NCBI GenBank assembly: GCA_020205615.1
Contig: CM035153.1
Span: 79,869,853 to 79,933,852 of the forward strand
Source: Panax quinquefolius
Lineage: Eukaryota > Streptophyta > Magnoliopsida > Apiales > Araliaceae
Direction of reading: 5' to 3'
DNA length: 64,000 nt
Below the pieces are notes generated by a model, which ran no database searches, was not told the DNA's origin, and saw only the letters and a list, made by a program, of their open reading frames with translations. Positions 1 through 10,573 of this stretch are shown here, piece by piece (position 1 is the first letter of the stretch; each line of letters begins with the position of its first letter). Position numbers and translations under genes: made by a program.

Positions 1-555
1 AATTCTTTCTGGTGACCAATGTTAGTAATACCCAAAAGACAACTTTTACAACCTTTTTCTTGAAGGGTGAGGCTAATTATTGGTGGAAATCAACCAAAGG
101 TCGGGTAGAAACTGAAATTATTCCTTGGGATAGATTTAAAGAGTTGTTCTTTGAAAACTATTTTTCCCAATCCCTGAAAGACCGAATGGAAATAAAATTT
201 TTGGACTTAAAATAAGGAGATCTTACTGTAACCCAGTATACAGCTAAGTTTAATGAATTATCCAAGTTTGCTCCATATCAAGTAACCACTGAACTTAGAA
301 AGACTCGTAGGTTTCAGGAGGGTTTAAAACCTCAGATTCGAAGTAGATTGTCAGTACTTCAAATAAAAATTTTCTCTAAATACTAGAAGGCCATTATAAA
401 TGAAAAGTGAGAATGACAGCCTTACTAAATTTCATCTCGGATAAGAGAAGTCGAATGAAAAAGAAAAATTAGGACAGAACCCGGTTCGGTGAGTTTAATA
501 ACAAGCGTAAATGGGATAATTCTTTTTCTAACAACTCAAGAAAAATTGAATGTAT
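1..555 (+). pseudogene. Family A gag fragment, copy 1
   Basis: Partial Gag of a Ty3/gypsy retrotransposon; Gag forms the cytoplasmic particle that packages element RNA. The reading frame enters from outside the window and contains the retrotransposon-gag core: the GEANYWW motif, WDRFKELFFENYF, and the KFNELSKFAP stretch about 45 residues later. A CAA-to-TAA change puts a stop at 211-213; copy 2 (7729-8470) has CAA there. Small differences from copy 2 at 370-490 break the frame further and fall mostly at CAG/CTG sites, so some may be sequence errors. There is no zinc knuckle: the frame runs straight into integrase-linker sequence at about 545-590. Family assignment is firm; functionality is very unlikely. 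Confidence 0.85.
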
Positions 556-2086
556 TAACCACCAATAATAGGTTAATAAAAGACTTTGAAAATTTAGAAA
601 TTGAGGTGGAATGTCCAACTACCTCTACCCAAAAATTGTATATTTTAGAAGGAGTTTCATCTCTGCTTATTAAAGTTAAAGAGATACAGGAGAAGGATGA
701 AGAATGTCAGAAGTTTAAATCTAATTCAACACATGATAAGTATAATAAATTTCGAATAGATGCGGATGGAATAATAAGATATGAAAATACAATCTGGGTT
801 TCGTTAAACCAAGCTTTAAAAGACGAAATTTTAAGCGAAGCTCATAATTCTAAATTTTCCATACATCCCGGTAGTACAAAAATGTATAAAGATTTAAGTC
901 AACACTTTTGGTGGTCAAACATGAAAAGAGAAATAGCTGAATGGGTAAATAAATGTTTCACGTGTCAATGGGTTAAGGCTGAGCATCAAAAGCCGAGTGG
1001 TTTACTTCAACCCTTACCAATTCCCGAGTGGAAGTGGGAACATATAACTATGGATTTTGTTGTTGGTCTTCCAGCTACACAAAAAGGCCATAATGCCATT
1101 TGGGTAATAGTTGATCGTTTAACAAAATCAGCTCACTTTTTACCTATTAAGATTACTCATAACCTAGATCACCTTGCCAAATTTTACATCAATGAAATTA
1201 TTTCTAGGCATGGAGTACTTACATCCATAGTCGATCGAGATTCAAGATTTACTTCTAATTTTTGGAAAAGCCTTCAGAAACACTTAGGAACACAACTAAG
1301 ATTAAGTACAACGTATCATCCTCAGACTGATGGACAGAGTGAGAGAACCATACAAACCTTAGAAGATATGCTGAGAACTTGTATTATAGACTTCAAAGGA
1401 AGTTGGGAAGATCAGTTACCCTTAGTCGAATTTGCCTATAACAATAGTTATCATGCTAGCATAGGTATGCCACCCTATGAAGCTTTATATGGGCGTAAGT
1501 GTAGAACACCTTTATGTTGGGATGAAGTCGGGGAAAGACAAATGTTAGGACCCGAGATAATTCAACAAACAACTGAAACCATCAAAATTATTCATCAACG
1601 ATTACAAGCGTCTCAAGATCGATAGAGAAAATATGCAGATCCACATCGTCAACAATGAAACTTTAACGTAGGAAGTCACATATTCTTGAAAGTATCTCCT
1701 TGGAAAGGCAAGATACGTTTTGGCAAGAAAGGAAAATTAAGTCCGAAATTTATAGGACCTTTTGAAATTTTGAGAAGGGTTGGTGAAGTTGTTATGAAAT
1801 AGCACTACCTCCTGAATTGAATCATATTCATAATGTGTTTCATGTGTCCGTATTACGACCATATAAACCTGATTATAAACACGTTATACATTATGAGCCG
1901 ATCCAAATAGAAAAAGATCTTTCTTATGTAGAGGAACTTTATGCGGATAAATCGTGTAAAGAGCAAGTCCTGAGAAATAAAGTGATAGCATCGGCCAAAG
2001 TAATCTGGAGAAATCGAGCGTTGAAGAAGCTACATGGGAGCTTGAAGATAAAATCTTGCGAGAATTATCCTCAATTATTTACTTAA
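556..2086 (+). pseudogene. Family A integrase with GPY/F module and chromodomain-like tail, copy 1
   Basis: Integrase inserts element cDNA into the chromosome. The open stretch to 1625 holds an HHCC zinc finger (IHPG ... CFTC), then the DDE core with D in MDFVVGLP, D in the IVDRDSRF block and E in [11 protein letters not shown]. One Ser codon of the usual SDRD motif is missing relative to copy 2. After 1625 come a TAG, a TGA and a frameshift near 1795, all shared with copy 2. The GPY/F part (KGKLSPKFIGPFEIL) and a C-terminal tail (1817-2086, ending in NYPQLFT) follow. In copy 2 this tail has the chromodomain-like VIWRN...EEATWE pattern, pointing to a Tekay-like chromovirus (inference). Protease, RT and RNase H are absent upstream. 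Confidence 0.88.
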
Positions 2087-2120
2087 CTTATACTGTAAAT
2101 TCGAGGACGAAATTCTTATT

Positions 2121-2132
2121 AGTGGGGGTGAA
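2121..2132 (+). other. Polypurine tract of family A, copy 1
   Basis: The purine-rich AGTGGGGGTGAA lies directly before the TGTAA start of the LTR, where plus-strand DNA synthesis is primed. The same tract is found at 10054-10065. Confidence 0.75.
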
Positions 2133-2430
2133 TGTAAAAATCCAAAACCCTAATAAGACTCGTAAATGTAAAATCCCATTATATAAATAAAATTTCTCTG
2201 TTCTGAATGTGTTACGTGTTAATATATACTTGGTTTTACAAATTTGACCAAATAAATTTTTGTCCGAAAAATGTCGTGCTTGACTCCTCGTGCTTAATTT
2301 TTTTTATCTATATTCGGACTTTTCGGTAAAATTATTTTGACAAGTTGCTTTATCGTGCTTACACAGACAAAACGCTTTGTCGTGCTTGTTAGGATTAGCG
2401 GGAAATTTAGGTTAGCAAACCTAGGTTAAC

Positions 2431-2468
2431 AAAACCCTAACCCTAATTAGCAAAACCCTAACCCTAAT
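2431..2468 (+). repeat. Telomere-like CCCTAA repeats in LTR
   Basis: Four CCCTAA units in two tandem pairs separated by TTAGCAAAA, with more degenerate AACCTTA/TTAGC-type words on both sides. The same block occurs in the second LTR at 10363-10401. It lies inside the LTR U3 and is not a chromosome end; telo-box-like motifs can act as promoter elements in plants (established), but that role here is unknown. Confidence 0.6.
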
Positions 2469-2640
2469 CTATAAATTAAACCCAAATTAGCTAATCTAAC
2501 CCTTATTAGCTTATCTTAACACCTAATCATGGTTAGTAAACTTCAATTAGGTACTAATTAACATTACTTAACATTCCTAATCATTAGAAACAAAACCCTA
2601 ATCAAGATTAGTGAAGATTTAAACCTAATTAAGCTACTAA

Positions 2641-3624
2641 CACTACTAAAAAATGGTCATTTGTGATGGTCAAAATCCATCACAAAAAGTAGGAAAACCA
2701 TCACGAAAGGTTTACGTGATGGCTTTAAGAATCACAACGGACGTCTTGTATACGCCCATCATGAAAAGTTTTACGTGATAGTTTTGGCAATCACGCAAAC
2801 ACTTAGTGATTTTGTGATGATTGATACAATCACATTAACACGTAATCTATTGTGATTGTCAAAGTCATCACAAAAAGACTTTAGAGATCAAATAAGAACG
2901 TGAATATCTATTTACGTTTATTTTATTTCACTGTATTAATTGTATCTATATTAATTGTATCAAATGATACTTGTAGGATTCGAATCCTCCCCCCATTTGC
3001 AAACTAAATAACAAGTATTACCACTACACCAAAGCCCAGATCCATGATTATAATTTTAAAATAAAATATAAAAGAAACATATGTGAGTTGACTTACTAAA
3101 CAAAATTACTTCCACATAAGATTTGGTGATTGCAATGGCAGTCACAAATACTCTATAATGATGGTAATATTAGTCATCACTGAGAGCCATCATATATTTT
3201 ATTGTTTTGTGATGGCTTAAAAATGCCATCACAAAATACCTTCTTTTTGTAATTGCAAATAAAAGTCGTCACAAAAATCTATCTTTTTAATGATTGTTAC
3301 GACCATCACAAAATATTGTTTTGATTATTTCTTACATTAAAATATTAGAGATAGCTTAATTGCAATCACGCAAAGGGTATATCTATAAGTGATGACTTAG
3401 TGCATCACAAAAAGAAAATCTATTTTGCGTGAAAAAATTGGTGTGATTGACATGGCCATCACAATTATAATACATTGATGGCAAGATTAGTCATCACTAA
3501 GAGCCATCATATATACTATTATTTTGTGATTGCTTAAAAAGTCCATCACAAATTACTATCTTTTGTGATTGTTTTTAAAAACTGTCACAAAGTTCCGTCA
3601 CATATTCTTCTTTTTCAAGTAGTG
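2641..3624. mobile_element. Non-autonomous CACTA (EnSpm) transposon inside family A LTR
   Basis: The terminal inverted repeats begin CACTACTAAAAAA on the left and, read inward on the other strand, CACTACTTGAAAAA on the right. The flanks carry a 3-bp target duplication TAA (2638-2640 and 3625-3627), as CACTA elements make. Both subterminal regions are packed with short direct and inverted TGTGATGG / CCATCACA words, the expected transposase-binding sites of this superfamily. There is no transposase frame. The element lies in U3, about 165 bp upstream of the LTR TATA box. An equivalent copy sits at the same position in the second LTR. Confidence 0.9.
2968..3038 (-). other. tRNA-like segment (Pol III box A/box B pattern) in the CACTA element
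   Basis: Read on the minus strand, a box A-like GGTGTAGTGGTAA is followed about 40 nt later by a box B-like GGATTCGAATCC. The spacing fits an internal Pol III promoter, as in tRNA-derived SINE heads. The acceptor stem does not pair, so it is not a functional tRNA gene. It is repeated in the second copy (about 10909-10980). It could be a captured SINE head or a degenerate tRNA. Confidence 0.45.
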
Positions 3625-3787
3625 TAATTTGATCAACTAACTCACAAGTAGGTTGGGAGTCACCATTTCAAGTTCCAAAACATCACATGACATGCTTCCA
3701 AACTCCCAAGTAGTAGAAGAGTCACAAATCAGATCTTTATAGAAGCAAGTAGGTTGAAAAATGATCAAAAAACCAAGTTGAAGAATT

Positions 3788-3798
3788 CTATAAATAGG
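3788..3798 (+). promoter_or_regulatory. TATA box of family A LTR promoter
   Basis: CTATAAATAGG, a near-ideal plant TATA box, lies in the LTR about 165 bp after the CACTA right end. Transcription would start around 3820 (inference). It is conserved at 11727-11737 in the second LTR. Confidence 0.65.
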
Positions 3799-4989
3799 AA
3801 CCTTAGGGCTGAGCAAACTCACAAATTCTCAAAGCCTAGATACACTTATAAACCTACCAAATCAAGCCTGGGTGATAGCAACAACAACATTAGAAGCTAG
3901 AATCACAAATTGCTCAAGAAAAGGTGCAAACCCTAGTTCATAAATTGCTCTTTGATCTTATGTTAGATTTGTTGTTTAGATGTTTAGAATTATGTATTAG
4001 GATGTTAGAAAGTATGTTAGATTGGTAGAACACGTTTTCATAACATCTAGATGACTTAATTAAGTGTTTTATGAAATCTGGAAATTTTAAAAAACTTGGT
4101 CTGACAGCCGAATGTCAGAGCTTGTAGATTCGTGTGTGTTTATGTTTTGGTCTGTTAATCGATTGGTATTTGTAGCCTGTTAGTAGGTCTTTAATCTGGA
4201 AAAGAAAATAGGTTCAGTTAAACCGTAGATTTCAAGTTATAAGCAGTCAAAGTTGGTTGACCGTTCACGGATGTTGGTTTTCTGGGTTTGCCCAGAAAAC
4301 TCAAGAATAGTCGAACCAATTTTACTTTGATCGAAATTGCTTAATCGCCTTCTCATTTGTAATTGTTTAAGTTTTTGTTATAGATTAGTACCCTGTTATA
4401 CATACTACATATCTATGATCTTTAATTGAACAAACAACGTATAGGTTTACTGGAATTATTGGTCAAAATCAGATTGATTGAAAGCGTGACCGAAGTTTTC
4501 TGGGTTTTTCAGAAATCAAGAACATGAAGAATAACATCTAGCTATATTTGACCACCAATTTAGAGACCTTAGAGTTATGTTTTGTTCATGTTAATGTTAT
4601 ATATATATGTTCCACGACATATATACTACATGTTACAACAAACACAACACACATCTAATACACGAAATCGATTATATTTAAGCCACAAAAAACGTTGACC
4701 GGCCATGACTCGCTTGCAGGTTACCCGAAACCCAAGAACACGACTCCGATGATGACTTTGAGCTTCTATAACTTCTTGTTATGTGTAAGTTAGAGTATAT
4801 GATTTGTTTCATGTTGTATTATTGTATGAGTACTAAAACATCAATGTTTGGCCAAATTGAAAATCATTACCAAGAAGCTAGTTATTTAATGGTCAAAGTG
4901 ATCACTCGACCCCACCAAATCATTTGCTTGAAACTCAAGAACACCTCTGGTGACACTTTACATCCTTTGTAGGGCTTTAGCGACAGACA

Positions 4990-5420
4990 TAAATTATTTT
5001 CTTTAAAAATAAATTAAAAAAAATTAGAAATAATTAATAAATAAATATAAATAATTATTAAAAATAGTTTTAAAAATTATATTAAATTATTATAAATAAA
5101 TTACGATATTTTACATAAATTTAATAATTATTTTATATTATTTTGATATTATTAATAATTAACTTATTAATAAAGAAATTAGAATAATTATTTATAAATA
5201 CTAAATAATTAAGGAAAAATAATATTACTTGATATAAAAATTATAATAAATGAATATAAAATATTTAATAATAATAATCAATATTTTTTAAAATTTTAGG
5301 TAAATATTAATTACTTATAAATAGAAATAAATGATTTAAAAATCATTTAAAGGATAAATAAATATTTTAAATACTTTAAAATTTCTAAAAAGTATTATAA
5401 AGGATAAATAAAATTTATAA
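4990..5420. repeat. Extremely AT-rich low-complexity block
   Basis: Almost only A and T, dominated by AATAATTA, TAAATAA and TTTAAA words with no clear unit. Equivalent sequence in the second LTR is at about 12920-13370. In the R-U5 leader this stretch would be a largely unstructured A/U region. No coding potential is seen. Confidence 0.6.
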
Positions 5421-6319
5421 ATAAAGTTTAGTCCATATAACAAAGGTATTAAATACTAAACCCTATTCAATCTAACCCTATATTATATAAATGTTATAAT
5501 TGAATATTGTTATCAATATTAACGTGTTAGATTTATATATATGAATATCGTAGGTACTTATTAACGTTTGAATAGCATAACTTGACCGATCTACGCCGTG
5601 CAAGTTCTCTATCATAAATCTCTTATAAAACAAATTTCTTAAACTCATTTTTCGATCAAGATTTTTATCTTGATAAGTCATTGATATAATATCCTACACC
5701 TACAATTGAATTACCTTATTATTGAAAAGTTATTGCTATAGTTCCAAAGATAACTAAGAAATGATTTGTTTATCCATATGATATTGTTTATTGAGCATAA
5801 ATCGTTGTGTCAAACCAAATTGTTTTGGTAAGATAATCGTATACTGAGGTTGAGTATCCCGTAAGGGAGCGAAGTTTAGTCAATTCATATATTAACAATA
5901 ATTTTAGTGTATCTCTAAAAGCAATCGTAGGTGATATGCATACTCCTAGGATGTTGAATAGGCCGATCCCCTATCTCACATCTCAACAAAATTTCTAAGT
6001 CTTTGTGGATGTGATGTAAATAAGAAAAATTCCAGAAATGGTTGAAATTAGAGAAATCCAGAAATGGTATCAATTATCAGTTCAAATTTGAATTGTTATA
6101 TTTCTTCAAATCCTATATTGTTATAAATACACAACTTGCTGAGCATGTCATAACTCACCCTTTCAAATTATTCCCTTTGCAGTTTTAGATGGTAATCCTG
6201 GAACTTCTAGAGTAGATAAAGGGAAGCGTCCCTACATAGATTAGATTATATTCTTGTTTGTTTGAATACCTTGTAATAAGAACTCGTTATGAGAATCATG
6301 TAATCGAATCTTAATATTA

Positions 6320-6321
<2 letters not shown>

Positions 6322-6350
<29 letters not shown>
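6322..6350. repeat. TA dinucleotide microsatellite
   Basis: About 14 uninterrupted TA units in the family A LTR. The second LTR ends before this point, so lengths cannot be compared. Confidence 0.9.
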
Positions 6351-6452
6351 CTTCTTTTATTTCCGTAACCGTGTTTTCTTACATATATAGATGTAAAATT
6401 AGACTTCTTCGAATCTAGTTGAGATCCTTGAGAACTATTTAGCTGAGTGAGG

Positions 6453-6715
6453 GTATTAATAGCATGGACTGTTCATGTTGTTATTAATACTTTGGATTTT
6501 AGATAAGTAGTTACTATAGATACGATAGTATAAATTCACTGGCTTAAACTATACATCTAGGTGAGGGTAGTAGTAATATGGACTGTTCATGTTATTACTG
6601 GTACTCTGAATTTCGGATAGATAGACTCTAGTCACAGATATAGTTCATATATCCAAATGAGGGTATCCAAACACAGTAAAAGTTCTCTTGAGAATTGACA
6701 TCTGTTATGGGATAC
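6453..6715 (+). other. Array of three covarying hairpins in the U5 leader of family A
   Basis: Three units each begin GAGGGTA and end TACT/TAC followed by a GGAT-type box. Hairpin 1 (6453-6490) pairs GTATTAATA with TATTAATAC. Hairpin 2 (6567-6604) pairs AGTAATA with TATTACT plus an outer GTA/TAC. Hairpin 3 (6663-6715) pairs GTATCC with GGATAC and holds inner ACAG/CTGT and TTCTC/GAGAA stems. Hairpins 1 and 2 share the loop ATGGACTGTTCAT although their arms differ. The array ends about 160 nt before the primer site, inside the predicted transcript. Its function is unknown; packaging, dimerisation or reverse-transcription control are candidates. Confidence 0.6.
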
Positions 6716-6877
6716 TGTGAATTTTGGATCTATGGGAATTATATATGCTAGTCCCTCTATTTAATGTAATCTTTTAATCAGATACCATGGGTGTATAGAT
6801 TTAAAAGCATTATGTTGATTTTCTTTAAACACCATATCAGATACCGTGGGAGTATAGATATGGGGGCGTTACAATTT

Positions 6878-6889
6878 TGGTATCAGAGC
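6878..6889 (+). other. Primer binding site of family A
   Basis: TGGTATCAGAGC, complementary to the 3' end of plant initiator methionine tRNA, lies 4 bp after the LTR. This is the standard minus-strand priming site of many plant LTR retrotransposons. Confidence 0.88.
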
Positions 6890-7033
6890 TTAAGGCTATG
6901 GATATAAGGAAGAGAAATCTTAGTATATAATCTTCGAGTTCGTAAAAATTTTAAAAGTACATATAAAATATAACATTAAAATTATTATGTTGTGTAAATT
7001 TCTATACAGTATTAAAGGAGTTTTCTTTTATAG

Positions 7034-7501
7034 ATGGCCAACTCCAATGCTGAGGAAATAGTAATAGCCAATAATCCACCACAAATAGAGTCATATATAG
7101 CTAGTGATGTAGAAGATGAGGAATTACTTCATGATTAACAACTGTTAGATGCTGAGGAAAAAGAGGATCTAGTGGCAGGGCAGTTAATGAGAATTGATGA
7201 GCATGATGAGGCAATGACATCACTGCTAAAAACAACAAAATATGAGGGTAATAAGATGAGGTTTAGGGCTGATAAAGCTGAGGGAATGCTACAGCATGAG
7301 AGAGGACATAGTCAACGACTAAAAGTACAACTTCACCATGCACAAAGGGGCAGAAAGGAAATTCAGTCAAGGCTTCTTAAAATATCTCTGGTTGTTCGAG
7401 ATACTTTTAATGATTTACAACGTCGTGTAGTTCGATATCCGGTAGAGGAGAAGAAGACGGCTTATCTCATCGATCAATCTGTGGTTTATCACATGATCTA
7501 G
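7034..7501 (+). pseudogene. Extra ORF between PBS and gag in family A
   Basis: An in-frame stretch starting at the ATG of 7034 (MANSNAEEIV) runs to the TAG at 7499-7501, interrupted by one TAA at 7136-7138. It encodes an acidic N-terminus followed by a charged, probably helical segment rich in Lys, Arg, Glu and Gln, about 155 codons in all. I do not recognise a family. It is separated from the gag start by about 230 bp of non-coding sequence. Extra ORFs upstream of gag are unusual for chromoviruses. It could be a separate small protein or an ancestral N-terminal extension of Gag; the leader itself seems too long to be plain UTR. Confidence 0.45.
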
Positions 7502-7728
7502 GATTCCTTTGATGATATCAATGAATTCTAGAGAATAGCATAGGTGGTTGAATGCTTTATATTAATACAATAAAGAAGCATTCAAAGTTTGTAATGTAAT
7601 CAGTACTTTGTAAAATAGTATTATGTTCAATTATGAAGTTGTTGTGTAATACTATTGTGATATATAAAATAAACAATATGTTGTGTTACTCAAATTCTTA
7701 TGTGAATTTTATTGGTTTATATAGAATC

Positions 7729-8490
7729 ATGCCACAAACCAGAAGACCCCAAAGAGAAATGAATGATGATAATTCTACCTAGAAGTTAGTAGACCTAATG
7801 CTAGGAGTTGTAAACAGACCTATAAACCAAAATACATCCTTTAAAGACTTTAAATTAGTTGGACCACCTGAATTTAAAGGTACATTAGAACCAGTAGATG
7901 CACAGATTTGGATTTCTGAGATAGAGAAATTCTTTCTGGTGACCAATGTTAGTAATACCCAAAAGACAACTTTTACAACCTTTTCTTGAAGGGTGAGGCT
8001 AATTATTGGTGGAAATCAACCAAAGGTCGGGTAGAAATCGAAATTATTCCTTGGGATAGATTTAAAGAGTTGTTCTTTGAAAACTATTTTTCCCAATCCC
8101 TGAAAGACCGAATGGAAATAAAATTTTTGGACTTAAAACAAGGAGATCTTACTGTAACCCAGTATACAGCTAAGTTTAATGAATTATCCAAGTTTGCTCC
8201 TTATCAAGTAACCACTGAACTTAGAAAGACTCGTAGGTTTCAGGAGGGTTTAAAACCTCAGATTCGAAGTAGATTGTCAGTACTTCAAATAAAAATTTTC
8301 TCTGAAATACTAGAGAAGGCCATTATAGCCAAAAGTGAGAATGACAGTCTTACTAAATTTCATCTGGATAAGAGAAGTCAGAATGAGAAAGAAAAAATTA
8401 GGACAGAACCCAGTTCAGGTGAGTTTAATAACAAGCGTAAATGGGATAATTCTTTTTCTAACAACTCAAGAAAAATTGAATGTATTAACC
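7729..8490 (+). pseudogene. Family A gag, copy 2
   Basis: Gag of the second internal region. It starts at ATG 7729 (MPQTRRPQRE), with an in-frame TAG at 7780-7782. A typical gypsy Gag N-terminus (FKLVGPPEFKGTLEPVDAQIW) follows, then a 1-base loss in a T run near 7982 that shifts the frame; copy 1 has one more T and stays open there. The remaining core is open to 8498: GEANYWW, the KELFFENYF block and FQEGLKPQIRSRL. The frame then enters sequence that belongs just before integrase, so the C-terminal zinc knuckle is missing. A PR-RT-RNase H segment that should follow is absent too. The defect is shared with copy 1. Confidence 0.87.
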
Positions 8491-8499
8491 ACCAATAAT

Positions 8500-10019
8500 A
8501 GGTTAATAAAAGACTTTGAAAATTTAGAAATTGAGGTGGAATGTCCAACTACCTCTACCCAAAAATTGTATATTTTAGAAGGAGTTTCATCTCTGCTTAT
8601 TAAAGTTAAAGAGATACAGGAGAAGGATGAAGAATGTCAGAAGTTTAAATCTAATTCAACACATGATAAGTATAATAAATTTCGAATAGATGCGGATGGA
8701 ATAATAAGATATGAAAATACAATCTGGGTTTCGTTAAACCAAGCTTTAAAAGACCAAATTTTAAGCGAAGCTCATAATTCTAAATTTTCCATACATCCCG
8801 GTAGTACAAAAATGTATAAAGATTTAAGTCAACACTTTTGGTGGTCGAACATGAAAAGAGAAATAGCTGAATGGGTAAATAAATGTCTCACGTGTCAATA
8901 GGTTAAGGCTGAGCATCAAAAGCCGAGTGGTTTACTTCAACCCTTACCAATTCCCGAGTGGAAGTGGGAACATATAACTATGGATTTTGTTGTTGGTCTT
9001 CCAGCTACACAAAATGGCCATAATGCCATTTGGGTAATAGTTGATCGTTTAACAAAATCAGCTCACTTTTTACCTATTAAGATTACTCATAACCTAGATC
9101 ACCTTGCCAAATTTTACATCAATGAAATTATTTCTAGGCATGGAGTACTTGTGTCCATAGTATCAGATCGAGATTCAAGATTTACTTCTAATTTTTGGAA
9201 AAGCCTTCAGAAACACTTAGGAACACAACTAAGATTAAGTACAACGTATCATCCTCAGACTGATGGACAGAGTGAGAGAACCATACAAACCTTAGAAGAT
9301 ATGCTGAGAACTTGTATTATAGACTTCAAAGGAAGTTGGGAAGATCAGTTACCCTTAGTCGAATTTGCCTATAACAATAGTTATCATGCTAGCATAGGTA
9401 TGCCACCCTATGAAGCTTTATATGGGCGTAAGTGTAGAACACCTTTATGTTGGGATGAAGTCGGGGAAAGACAAATGTTAGGACCCGAGATAATTCAACA
9501 AACAACTGAAACCATCAAAATTATTCGTAAACGATTACAAGCGTCTCAAGATCGATAGAGAAAATATGCAGATCCACATCGTCAACAATGAAACTTTAAC
9601 GTAGGAAGTCACATATTCTTGAAAGTATCTCCTTGGAAAGGCAAGATACGTTTTGGCAAGAAAGGAAAATTAAGTCCGAGATTTATAGGACCTTTTGAAA
9701 TTTTGAGAAGGGTTGGTGAAGTTGTTATGAAATAGCACTACCTCCTGAATTGAATCATATTCATAATGTGTTTCATGTGTCCGTATTACGACCATATAAA
9801 CCTGATTATAAACACGTTATACATTATGAGCCGATCCAAATAGAAAAAGATCTTTCTTATGTAGAGGAACCTGTGCAGATCGTCGACCGTAAAGAGCAAG
9901 TCCTGAGAAATAAAGTGATAGCATCGGTCAAAGTAATCTGGAGAAATCAGAACGTTGAAGAAGCTACATGGGAGCTTGAAGATAAAATGCGCGAGAATTA
10001 TCCTCAATTATTTACTTAA
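8500..10019 (+). pseudogene. Family A integrase with chromodomain-like tail, copy 2
   Basis: Same layout as copy 1. The zinc finger (IHPG ... CLTC) is followed by an extra TAG at 8899-8901 where copy 1 has TGG. Then comes the DDE core: [15 protein letters not shown] complete in this copy, and [11 protein letters not shown]. After 9558 the TAG, TGA and frameshift seen in copy 1 recur. The tail at 9750-10019 reads DRKEQVLRNKV, then VKVIWRN, EEATWE and NYPQLFT, the pattern of chromovirus C-termini. Shared lesions mean that both copies descend from one already broken element. Confidence 0.88.
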
Positions 10020-10053
10020 CTTGTACTGTAATTTCGAGGACGAAATTCTTATT

Positions 10054-10065
10054 AGTGGGGGTGAA
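10054..10065 (+). other. Polypurine tract of family A, copy 2
   Basis: AGTGGGGGTGAA directly before the second LTR, identical to 2121-2132. Confidence 0.75.
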
Positions 10066-10573
10066 TGTAAAAATCCAAAACCCTAATAAGACTCGTAAAT
10101 GTAAAATCCCATTATATAAATAAAATTTCTCTGTTCTGAATGTGTTATGTGTTAATATATACTTGGTTTTACAAATTTGACCAAATAAATTTTTGTCCGA
10201 AAAATGTCGTGCTTGACTCCTCGTGCTTAATTTTTTTTATCTATATTCGGACTTTTCGGTAAAATTATTTTGACAAGTTGCTTTATCGTGCTTACACAGA
10301 CAAAACGCTTTGTCGTGCTTGTTAGGATTAGCGGGAAATTTAGGTTAGCAAACCTAGGTTAACAAAACCCTAACCCTAATTAGCAAAACCCTAACCCTAA
10401 TCTATAAATTAAACCCTAATTAGCTAATCTAACCCTTATTAGCTTATCTTAACACCTAATCATGGTTAGTAAACTTCAATTAGGTACTAATTAACATTAC
10501 TTAACATTCCTAATCATTAGAAACAAAACCCTAATCAAGATTAGTGAAGATTTAAACCTAATTAAGCTACTAA

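Larger units (their letters stand above)
2133..6873 (+). mobile_element. Family A long terminal repeat, complete copy (4741 bp)
   Basis: The LTR starts TGTAA and ends TTACA, a perfect 5-bp inverted pair with TG/CA ends. It is preceded by a polypurine tract and followed 4 bp later by a tRNA primer site, so both borders are fixed. The size is large even for chromoviruses; 984 bp of it is a CACTA transposon (2641-3624). A TATA box at 3788-3798 puts U3 at about 2133-3820 and leaves roughly 3 kb of R-U5 leader. The LTR also holds CCCTAA repeats at 2431-2468, a very AT-rich block at 4990-5420, a TA microsatellite at 6322-6350 and three hairpins at 6453-6715. The short open frames inside it do not resemble proteins. 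Confidence 0.92.

Noticed and set aside
2431..2468. Interstitial telomere or chromosome end
   Set aside because: Only four CCCTAA units, in the middle of an LTR and present in both copies.
2968..3038. tRNA gene on the minus strand
   Set aside because: Box A and B are present but acceptor and anticodon stems do not fold properly; listed only as tRNA-like.
3637..3822. 61-codon minus-strand ORF, repeated at 11576-11761
   Set aside because: Lies across the LTR promoter; similarity between the two copies is explained by LTR duplication.
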